This document shows, one piece after another, positions 57,393 to 64,000 of a DNA stretch of 64,000 nt. The first letter of the stretch is position 1; each line of letters starts with the position of its first letter. Under the pieces are notes generated by a model. It ran no database searches. It saw only the letters and a list, made by a program, of their open reading frames with translations, and had not been told where the DNA came from. Position numbers and translations under genes: made by a program. This stretch comes from Sphingomonas sp. BT-65. Its GTDB lineage: Bacteria; Pseudomonadota; Alphaproteobacteria; Sphingomonadales; Sphingomonadaceae. Where the stretch lies: positions 2,356,001 to 2,420,000 of the forward strand of contig NZ_JAPCIA010000001.1 of assembly GCF_026107375.2 (NCBI RefSeq), read 5' to 3'.

Positions 57393-57787
57393 ACTGGTGG
57401 CTGGCCGCGGGCTCGCTCGCGGCGGTGCTGGCGCTCGCCGGCATGGCCTGGCTGCTGAAGCTCGGCGGCACGCAGCGGCTGGAAACCGGCGCGGACGCGA
57501 TCCGGCTCGCCGAAGCGTTGAGCTCGGGATTCGAGGGCAAGGCCGGCATCGTCTCGACGAGCGGTGAGTTCGCCGCGGTCGCGGGCGGCCCCGGCGATCT
57601 CGTGCTGGTCGAGCCAATGGGTGCGCGTCACCGCGCCCGCCGGATCTCGGGCGCGCGAATTGCCATGCTAGACGGCGGGCCGGACGGCGCCACGATCACC
57701 TTGCAGGGTTCGCCAGGCGAGATGTTCCGGATCACCGTCGCCGACATCGCTGCGGTGCGCGCCTTCGCCGACACGCTGGGCAGCTGA
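57389..57787 (+). CDS. Membrane-anchored protein of unknown function
   Basis: 132 aa. One N-terminal TM helix (about 2-24), then a beta-rich domain (ALSSGFEGKAGIVSTSGEFAAV, ARRISGARIAMLDGGPDGATITL). I do not recognise a family. ATGA overlap with the preceding gene. Confidence 0.75.
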   Translation: MNWWLAAGSLAAVLALAGMAWLLKLGGTQRLETGADAIRLAEALSSGFEGKAGIVSTSGEFAAVAGGPGDLVLVEPMGARHRARRISGARIAMLDGGPDGATITLQGSPGEMFRITVADIAAVRAFADTLGS

Positions 57788-57823
57788 TCGTCCCCATTGC
57801 GTCCGCGCATCGGACAAGCCTAT

Positions 57824-57837
57824 TTACACATGTGTAA
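57824..57837. promoter_or_regulatory. Perfect 14-bp palindrome over the ribosome-binding site
   Basis: TTACACATGTGTAA with 7-bp arms, touching the AAGGAG Shine-Dalgarno of the following gene. A TetR-type operator form. No matching regulator gene is nearby. Confidence 0.6.
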
Positions 57838-57845
57838 GGAGAGCG

Positions 57846-58808
57846 ATGCCCAACCTGCCCGATCCCGTCGATCTGGCCGTTCCCGCCTTCGTCCTGCTCG
57901 TGGCGGCGGAGATGGTCGTCGCGCGGCTCAAGGATCGCAGCCGCTATTGCCCGCGCGACACGCTGACCTCGCTGATGCTCGGCTTCGGCAGCACGATCGC
58001 CGGCGTGCTGGCGGGCGGTATGGTGTTCGCCCTGGCGACCTGGGTGCACCAGTTCCGGCTCTTCGACATCAACTATGCCTGGTATTGGTTCGTCCTCGCC
58101 TTCGTGCTCGACGACCTCGCTTACTATGTCTTCCACCGTTCGGCGCATCGCGTGCGGTGGTTCTGGGCGAGCCACGTCATCCACCATTCGAGCCAGCATT
58201 ATAATCTGTCGACCGCGCTGCGTCAGACCTGGACCGGCTTCTTCAGCCTGGGCTTCATCTTCCGCTTGCCGCTGTTCCTGATTGGCTTCCCGCCGGCGAT
58301 GGTGTTCTTCGTCGCGGGCGTGAACCTCGTCTATCAGTTCTGGATCCACACCGAGATGATCGGGCGGTTGCCGCGCTGGTTCGAGGCGGTGATGAACACG
58401 CCCTCACATCACCGCGTCCATCACGCGACCAACGCGCGCTATCTCGACAAGAATTATGCCGGGGTGTTCATCGTCTGGGACCGGATGTTCGGCACGTTCG
58501 AGCCCGAGCGCGACGACGAGCGCCCGCGCTACGGCATCGTCCACAATTTGCCCGACTTCAACGTGATCCGCGCGGCATTCCACGAATGGTGGGGGATCGC
58601 GAAGGATGTGTGGGCGGCGCCGGGCATGAAGGCACGGCTCGGCTATATGTTCGGGCCACCGGGGTGGAGCCACGACGGCAGCCGCGATACATCCGAAACG
58701 ATCAAGGCGCGCTGGCGCGCGCGGGAACAGGCGGGGGAGCAGTGGAAGAGGCGGACATCGTCGTCATCGGCGCCGGATCCGGGGGCAGCGCCGCCGCGGG
58801 CCGCCTGA
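57846..58808 (+). CDS. Sterol-desaturase / fatty acid hydroxylase superfamily protein
   Basis: 320 aa membrane di-iron enzyme. His clusters: FVLDDLAYYVFHRSAHRVRWFWASHVIHHSSQHY (HxxxH, HxxHH) and NTPSHHRVHHATN (HHxxHH). Multiple TM helices before. A palindrome sits over its Shine-Dalgarno. The C-terminal tail (after about 290) overlaps the GMC gene by 67 bp and has no family signal. Likely an oxygenase or desaturase of a hydrophobic substrate, in one unit with the GMC dehydrogenase. Confidence 0.9.
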   Translation: MPNLPDPVDLAVPAFVLLVAAEMVVARLKDRSRYCPRDTLTSLMLGFGSTIAGVLAGGMVFALATWVHQFRLFDINYAWYWFVLAFVLDDLAYYVFHRSAHRVRWFWASHVIHHSSQHYNLSTALRQTWTGFFSLGFIFRLPLFLIGFPPAMVFFVAGVNLVYQFWIHTEMIGRLPRWFEAVMNTPSHHRVHHATNARYLDKNYAGVFIVWDRMFGTFEPERDDERPRYGIVHNLPDFNVIRAAFHEWWGIAKDVWAAPGMKARLGYMFGPPGWSHDGSRDTSETIKARWRAREQAGEQWKRRTSSSSAPDPGAAPPRAA

Positions 58809-60319
58809 GCGAGGACGGCAAGTACAAGGTCGCGGTGCTCGAGGCGGGCGGGCGCAATACCGGCTTCCGCACGCTGATGCCCGGTGCGATCGCGATGCAG
58901 ACACCCGCGACCAACTGGGCGTATGAGACGGTCCCGCAGCCCGGGCTCAACGGCCGGCGCGGCTACCAGCCGCGCGGCAAGGGTCTGGGCGGATCGAGCG
59001 CGATCAATGCGATGCTCTATATCCGCGGGCATCCCTGGGATTATGACAATTGGGAAAAGCTCGGCGCCACTGGCTGGGGTTGGGACGATGTGCTCCCGGT
59101 GTTCAAGCGCAGCGAGGCCAATGGGCGCGGGACGAATGAGTGGCACGGCGGTGACGGACCGCTGCAGGTCAGCGACCAGAGTTTCGTCCATCCCGGCAGC
59201 GCGGCGTTCGTCGACGCCGCCGCATCGCTTCAGATCCCGCGCAACGCCGACTTCAACGGCGCCCGGCAGGAGGGCGCGGGCATCTATCAGGTGACGCAGA
59301 AGGGCGGTGAGCGCTGGACGGCATCGCGCGGCTATCTGACCGAGCGGCCGAATCTCGAGATCCTGTGCGACTCGATTGTCGAGCGCGTGCTGTTCGAGGA
59401 CGGCCGTGCCTGGGGCGTCGCCTATTCGCGCGGCGGCCAGTCCAAGGTGATCCGGGCACGGCGCGCGGTGGTGCTGGCGGGCGGGGTGTTCGGCACTGCG
59501 CAGCTGCTGATGCTGTCCGGCATCGGGCCGGGGGCGCACCTCCAGGAGCTCGGGCTACCGGTGCGGATCGAGCGCGGCGAGGTTGGGAGCAATTTGCAGG
59601 ACCATCTCGACTATGTCGCGGCGTTCGAGACCAAGGGCAGCTTGTTCCTCGGCCGCTCGCTGATCGGATCGCTCAAGGGGCTGGCGGCGATGGCGCGCTG
59701 GTTCCGCACCCGCAGCGGGCCGATGACCTCGCCCTTCGCCGAGGCCGGGGCGTTCCTCAAGACCGATCCCGCGCTGCCCGCGCCCGATATTCAGCTCCAC
59801 TTCCTCGTCGCGATCGTCGAGGATCATGGACGCGCCAAGGTCAAGGCGCACGGCTATAGCTGCCACGCCTGCGTGCTGCGCCCCGAGAGCCGCGGCACCG
59901 TGCGGCTCGCCTCGCCCGATTCGCGCGCCGCGCCGCTGATCGACCCCGGTTTCCTCACCGACCGCCGCGACGTCGACCTGCTCATCAAGGGCGTCCGGAC
60001 GATGTACCGCATCCTGGACGCGCAACCGCTCGCCGCATTCGGGGCGCGCGACCGCTACCCAATCGACCGGAACGACAATGCCGCGCTCGAACGCCTGATC
60101 CGGGCGCGAGCGGACACCATCTATCACCCGGTGGGCACCGCGCGGATGGGCAGCGATGCCGACGCTGTCTGCGATCCCAAGCTGCGCGTGCGCGGCGTCG
60201 AAGGCCTCTATGTCGCCGACGCCTCGGTGATGCCGCGGCTGATCGGCGGGAACACCAACGCGCCGAGCATCATGATCGGCGAGCGTTGCGCCGATTTCAT
60301 CCGCACCGATCTCAGTTGA
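58742..60319 (+). CDS. GMC family FAD oxidoreductase (choline dehydrogenase / alcohol dehydrogenase-like)
   Basis: 525 aa. FAD site VVIGAGSGGSAAAGRLSED, the GMC signature 1 region GKGLGGSSAINAMLYIRG, signature 2 LAGGVFGTAQLLMLSGIGP, and the active-site His in YHPVGTARMG with NTNAPSIMIGERCADF. GTG at 58742 follows GGGGGAG. It oxidises alcohol groups to aldehydes; with the membrane oxygenase upstream it may form a two-step oxidation. It resembles AlkJ/BetA proteins. Confidence 0.91.
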   Translation: MEEADIVVIGAGSGGSAAAGRLSEDGKYKVAVLEAGGRNTGFRTLMPGAIAMQTPATNWAYETVPQPGLNGRRGYQPRGKGLGGSSAINAMLYIRGHPWDYDNWEKLGATGWGWDDVLPVFKRSEANGRGTNEWHGGDGPLQVSDQSFVHPGSAAFVDAAASLQIPRNADFNGARQEGAGIYQVTQKGGERWTASRGYLTERPNLEILCDSIVERVLFEDGRAWGVAYSRGGQSKVIRARRAVVLAGGVFGTAQLLMLSGIGPGAHLQELGLPVRIERGEVGSNLQDHLDYVAAFETKGSLFLGRSLIGSLKGLAAMARWFRTRSGPMTSPFAEAGAFLKTDPALPAPDIQLHFLVAIVEDHGRAKVKAHGYSCHACVLRPESRGTVRLASPDSRAAPLIDPGFLTDRRDVDLLIKGVRTMYRILDAQPLAAFGARDRYPIDRNDNAALERLIRARADTIYHPVGTARMGSDADAVCDPKLRVRGVEGLYVADASVMPRLIGGNTNAPSIMIGERCADFIRTDLS

Positions 60320-60320
60320 T

Positions 60321-60348
60321 GAAAAGGGCCGGTTGTGACACCGGCCCT
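60321..60348 (-). terminator. Intrinsic terminator shared by TBDT and GMC genes
   Basis: AGGGCCGG - 8 nt - CCGGCCCT with AAAA upstream on the plus strand, so the minus-strand transcript ends CCCTTTTC. It sits between the convergent genes. Confidence 0.75.
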
Positions 60349-60356
60349 GATTGCGT

Positions 60357-62762
60357 TCAGAAACCCTTGCGCACCGTCAGGCCGAATGTGCGCGGCTGGC
60401 TCACACTGAAGCCCAGCCGGGCGCGCCCGCCGCGTTCGCGATCGAATGCCAGCAGGGCGTTCTCGTCGAGCAGGTTGTTGACGTAGATCGATACGCCGAG
60501 ATCCCCCGGGAAGTTCGCGCCGGCACTGAGGTTGACCAGCTCATAGGCCGGCAGCTTGAGATCGAGCACCGTGGACGCGCTCGCGGGAGCGCCGCCGAAC
60601 GGCAGACCATGGACGAACGTCCGCGGATTATTCTCCTGATCGCCCGGCTGGGTGAAGCGGCTGCCGACATGCTGGAACGATGCGCCGAAATAGGCTTCAG
60701 TGTCCGGCCCCACCGGGAACCCATATTGCGCGTTGGCGGAGATCTGGAACTTGGGCACCGATGGCAGACGATTGCCGTCACGGATGCCCTCGATCACCGT
60801 GCCATTGGGTCGCGCGATGGTCGCGTCGAACTCCGCCTCGACCAGACTGCCGGACACCGACAGATCAAGGCCGGTCACCGGTTCCGCCGCCAGCTCGAAC
60901 TCAAGCCCCATTGTATGCGCCTCAGGTACGTTGAACACGATGCGCGAGGAGCAGCTGCCGGCGTCCGCCGTGACCTGCAAGTTCTTGATCTTGGTATAGA
61001 AGCCCGCGACGTTGAAGGTGATGCCGCCGAACTGGGCCTTCATCCCGCCTTCGTAGTTCCATAAGGTCTCATCGTCGTAGCGCGGCCGCCCGCCAAAGGT
61101 CTGCGCGTCGGGGCCGTTGGGCGCACCGCCGTCGCAGAGCGGCAGGTTGAGCGGATCGTTGACGCCGCCGAGGCGGAAGCCCTTGGCAACCTGGGCGTTG
61201 AGGGTCACGCGCGGCGCCACTTCGTAGCTCAGGATGAAGCGCGGTGAGAAACCCTCGGACGAGGTGCGGTCGCGGTTGTTGTCGAGGTTGGTGAACAGGC
61301 CGCCCGACTTGAAGGTGCGCTCCTCGTTATAGCCGTAATAACGGCCGCCCGCGGTGGCGGTTAACCCCGGCGCCAACTCGTAGCTGAGCTCGCCGAACAC
61401 CGCGAGCTGCTTGAGCTTGTAGGGAATGTCGGCGTTGTAGGGGGAGTCGCCCGCAAAGCCGTTCGCCACTGCCGCCGAAGTTCCCGCGCCCAACGTGGCA
61501 TCGGTGACCGCGTCATAGCCCGGCGTCGGCAGCCGCTGCGCATATTGGCGGTCTGTATCCGAATAGAAGCCGCCGACCAGCCACTGGAACGGTCCGCTGC
61601 CGGTCGAGGCGAAGCGCAGCTCCTGAGTGAATTGCTTGAGCTTGGTGGTGTCGACCAGGTTCGAGGGCAGCAGTACGCCTGCGGTCGGGAAGCCGAGGTC
61701 GACCGAGACGCTGCCGGTCAACGCGCTGGCATCGCGGCTGACGCGGATGTCGCGGTCGGTGTAGCTGGTGACGGAGGTGACGGCGACCGGCCCGTGCTCC
61801 CAGTTCACGGTGAGATCCGCGATCTTGACCTCGTCGGAGAAGCTCTCGTCGAGCAGCAAATATTGCTGGCGGCCGCCGAGCTGAATCGCCGGCCGCGTCG
61901 TGGTGTAGGGGTTGGCGTAGAGGTTGTAGACCTCCTGCCGGTTGAACCCGTTGGTGGTGATCTTCTGCCAGAGAAAGCGCGGCGTGATGCTGAGCTCGCT
62001 GGTCGGTTCGAACAGCAGCGCGATCCGCCCGCCATAGCGTTCGCCGGTGTTGACGTTCTCCTGCACGCCGCCGCCTTCGCGCAGCGCATCGATGAACCCG
62101 CCATAGCGCGTGTAATAGCCGACCGCGCGGAGCGCGACATTGCCGCTGAGCGGCAGGTTGATCGCGCCCTTGATGTGTCCGCCGAAGCTGTCGCCATCGA
62201 CGAGGTTGATGTTCGCCTCGACCTTGCCTTCGGTCCGCGCGGTGGTGGGCTGATTGGTGATATAGCGCAGCGTCCCGCCGACCGAGCCGGAGCCGAACAG
62301 CGTGCCCTGCGGGCCGCGCAACGTCTCGACGCGGTTGAGATCGAACAGGTCGAGATCGGGCGTGAACAGCGACAGCGAGATCACCGATTCATCGAGATAG
62401 ACGCCGACCTGCTCCTTCACGCCGGGCTGGTCGCGTGCAATCTGGCCGGCGGAGACGCCGCGCACGGCGACAGTGCTCTGCCCCGGCCCGAGATTCTGCA
62501 CCGCGAGGCCGGCGATGTTGCGCGACAGGTCTTCGACGGTGGTCGCATTGGCGCGCTCGATCGACTCCTCGGTCTGCGCGTTGATCGAGAAGGGAACGTC
62601 CTGCACGGTCGACGCGCGCTTGGTCGCGGTCACAACGATTTCATCCGGGGCGTCGGGATCGGTTTCCTGCGCCAATGCGGCCTGGGCGGCGACGGCGATC
62701 GCGATGAACGAAGATGCGGCAAGGCACGCGCGCACGCGGCGCGCGAAACGGAGGCTAGTCAT
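60357..62762 (-). CDS. TonB-dependent receptor
   Basis: 801 aa. Signal peptide (AIAVAAQAALAQ), DEIVVTATKRASTVQDVPFS TonB-box region, plug with VAVRGVSAGQIARDQPGV and NRVETLRGPQGTLFGSGSVGGTLRYITN, barrel ending LGFSVSQPRTFGLTVRKGF. The ATG 62760-62762 follows AGGAGAGG. Its promoter region carries an inverted repeat at 62824-62842. Substrate unknown. Confidence 0.93.
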   Translation of the reverse strand: MTSLRFARRVRACLAASSFIAIAVAAQAALAQETDPDAPDEIVVTATKRASTVQDVPFSINAQTEESIERANATTVEDLSRNIAGLAVQNLGPGQSTVAVRGVSAGQIARDQPGVKEQVGVYLDESVISLSLFTPDLDLFDLNRVETLRGPQGTLFGSGSVGGTLRYITNQPTTARTEGKVEANINLVDGDSFGGHIKGAINLPLSGNVALRAVGYYTRYGGFIDALREGGGVQENVNTGERYGGRIALLFEPTSELSITPRFLWQKITTNGFNRQEVYNLYANPYTTTRPAIQLGGRQQYLLLDESFSDEVKIADLTVNWEHGPVAVTSVTSYTDRDIRVSRDASALTGSVSVDLGFPTAGVLLPSNLVDTTKLKQFTQELRFASTGSGPFQWLVGGFYSDTDRQYAQRLPTPGYDAVTDATLGAGTSAAVANGFAGDSPYNADIPYKLKQLAVFGELSYELAPGLTATAGGRYYGYNEERTFKSGGLFTNLDNNRDRTSSEGFSPRFILSYEVAPRVTLNAQVAKGFRLGGVNDPLNLPLCDGGAPNGPDAQTFGGRPRYDDETLWNYEGGMKAQFGGITFNVAGFYTKIKNLQVTADAGSCSSRIVFNVPEAHTMGLEFELAAEPVTGLDLSVSGSLVEAEFDATIARPNGTVIEGIRDGNRLPSVPKFQISANAQYGFPVGPDTEAYFGASFQHVGSRFTQPGDQENNPRTFVHGLPFGGAPASASTVLDLKLPAYELVNLSAGANFPGDLGVSIYVNNLLDENALLAFDRERGGRARLGFSVSQPRTFGLTVRKGF

Positions 62763-62823
62763 GGTCCTCTCCTGTTACAGGCGGCTCTGCGGCCGCATCG
62801 CAGGGTATAGGGCTTGACCAGAA

Positions 62824-62842
62824 TTGGGCCAATGCGGCCCAA
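62824..62842. promoter_or_regulatory. Inverted repeat upstream of the TBDT
   Basis: TTGGGCC - AATGC - GGCCCAA, followed by AAATTTTATTT; 62 bp ahead of the TBDT start. Candidate operator for a GntR- or LysR-like regulator; none is nearby. Confidence 0.4.
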
Positions 62843-62900
62843 AATTTTATTTCAAGCGTGTCTTCTGTGCATCTGCCGAAGTAAAATGGCGATAAACCAT

Positions 62901-62932
62901 AAAAAAAGGGCCGGTGGACTTGCCACCGGCCC
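62901..62932 (-). terminator. Intrinsic terminator of amtB
   Basis: On the minus strand GGGCCGGTGG - CAAGT - CCACCGGCCC then TTTTTTT, a 10-bp stem. Confidence 0.88.
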
Positions 62933-62989
62933 AGTCGTCCGCAGGAGGAACGAAGTTAGGGGCCGCGCCGGAGCGCGACCCCAATCTCG

Positions 62990-64000
62990 TCAATAGTTGT
63001 AGGCGCGTTCGCCGTGCTCGTTGATGTCCAGACCTTCGGTCTCGACTTCCTTGCTCGGGCGAAGGCCGATCGTGTGCTTGAGCGCGAGGAACAGCACCGC
63101 GCTGACCACGCCGGTCCACAGCACGGTGGTGCCGACCGCCCAGAGCTGAGTCGTCACCTGGCCGGCCATGTCATAGGCGCCGGCCTTGGCGACGGGGGCG
63201 GTGTAGTCGATCCAGCCCTGGCCGCCGAGCGCCGGGTCGGCGACGATGCCGGTCCCGATCGCGCCGACGATGCCGCCGACCGCGTGAATGCCGAACACGT
63301 CGAGCGTATCGTCATACTTCAGCTTGTTCTTCACCGTGGTGACGAAGAAGAAGCAGATCGCCGAGGCGGCCGCGCCCAGCAGGATCGCGGTGCCGGGGTG
63401 GGCGAAGCCCGCCGCCGGGGTGATCGCGACCAGGCCGGCGACGACGCCCGAGGCGGCGCCGAGCAGCGACGGCTTCTTGTGGATGATCTGCTCGATCACT
63501 GCCCAGGTCACACCCGCCGCTGCTGTGGCGGTGAAGGTGTTGATGAAGGCCAGCGCGCCGAATGCGTTGGCTTCGAGGCCCGAGCCGGCGTTGAAGCCGA
63601 ACCAGCCGATCCACAGCAGCGAGGCGCCGATCATGGTCATGACCAGGCTGTGCGGCGGCATCGGCTCGCTCTTGTAGCCAAGGCGCGGACCGATCACGAG
63701 GCAGCCGATCAGGCCGGCGACGCCCGCATTGATGTGCACCACGGTGCCGCCCGCGAAGTCGAGCGCGCCCCAGCCCCACAGCAGGCCGGCATCCTGCGAT
63801 ACGAGGTTGCCAGCGGCATCCTTGACGATCGTGGCGTGCAGGAAGTCCGGACCCGCCCAGTACCAGACCATGTGCGCGATCGGGAAGTAGGCAAGCGTCA
63901 GCCATGCGACCACGAAGATGATCAGCGGGGTGAACTTCACGCGCTCCGCAAACGCCCCGACGATCAGCGCCGGCGTGATGCAGGCGAAGGTCATCTGGAA
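62990..64000 (-). CDS. amtB: Ammonium transporter AmtB (partial, N-terminus off the window)
   Basis: 336 C-terminal residues are visible; the frame is open to base 64000. FQMTFACITPALIVGAFAERVKF, VWYWAGPDF, WGALDFAGGTVVHINAGVAGL, NAGSGLEANAFGALAFINT and DVFGIHAVGGIVGAIGTG are AmtB segments, including the pore histidines (VVHIN, GIHAVGG). Ammonia/ammonium uptake. The usual glnK would be upstream, outside the window. Confidence 0.95.
   Translation of the reverse strand, partial: FQMTFACITPALIVGAFAERVKFTPLIIFVVAWLTLAYFPIAHMVWYWAGPDFLHATIVKDAAGNLVSQDAGLLWGWGALDFAGGTVVHINAGVAGLIGCLVIGPRLGYKSEPMPPHSLVMTMIGASLLWIGWFGFNAGSGLEANAFGALAFINTFTATAAAGVTWAVIEQIIHKKPSLLGAASGVVAGLVAITPAAGFAHPGTAILLGAAASAICFFFVTTVKNKLKYDDTLDVFGIHAVGGIVGAIGTGIVADPALGGQGWIDYTAPVAKAGAYDMAGQVTTQLWAVGTTVLWTGVVSAVLFLALKHTIGLRPSKEVETEGLDINEHGERAYNY

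Overview
The window is high-GC alphaproteobacterial chromosome and most resembles a sphingomonad (Sphingomonas or a close relative). Reasons: four TonB-dependent receptors (TBDTs), a PF10118-type metal-dependent hydrolase beside a TetR regulator, a CrtZ-type carotenoid hydroxylase, a tryptophan-halogenase-like flavoprotein beside a TBDT, class I lysyl-tRNA synthetase, HisZ, and a good match to the EcfG general-stress promoter consensus. Neighbouring genes are often coupled by 4-base ATGA or GTGA overlaps. I see no transposase, integrase, prophage or CRISPR array. The first and last genes (a TBDT and amtB) run off the window.

Layout. 0-5 kb: a TBDT cut by the left edge, with LacI-type and other palindromic operators in its promoter, then a large periplasmic beta-propeller/amidohydrolase. 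5-10 kb: metX-metW behind a flavin amine oxidase, divergent from hisC-tyrA (aromatic amino acid synthesis). 10-15.8 kb: ftsE-ftsX-ydcF-plsC, a zinc-ribbon protein and a MATE exporter. 15.8-18.5 kb: tRNA-Leu(GAG), a DUF2147 protein, the PF10118 protein and a TetR regulator, bracketed by two inverted copies of a roughly 180-bp hairpin-rich repeat. 18.5-27 kb: two TBDTs, a PraB-like secreted protein and the halogenase-like gene. 27-35 kb: ssb, feoAB, lysK, nhaA, a one-chain sigma/anti-sigma fusion, a candidate EcfG-driven small RNA and a second DUF2147 protein. 35-40 kb: etfBA, sucC, crtZ and a TauE/SafE permease. 40-49 kb: prs, the branched-chain 2-oxoacid dehydrogenase E1alpha-E1beta-E2 operon, pheA, cytochrome c and a LOG-family protein. 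49-57.8 kb: truncated hemoglobin, extensin-like lipoprotein, serC-serA with a structured leader, hisZ, recQ and small genes. 57.8-64 kb: sterol-desaturase-like and GMC oxidoreductase pair, a TBDT and amtB.

The strongest candidate for an undescribed system is a small regulon at 16.6-25.4 kb. A near-identical 16-bp palindrome (ACATTGATGTYAATGT and a close variant) occurs three times: between the TetR gene and the PF10118 gene, in front of the PraB-like secreted protein, and in front of a TBDT. This suggests one TetR repressor controlling an outer-membrane receptor, a secreted protein and an enzyme, perhaps for a hydrophobic substrate. The second most notable item is the gene at 33155-34405, where an ECF-like sigma module and an RskA-like membrane anti-sigma module lie in one uninterrupted reading frame.
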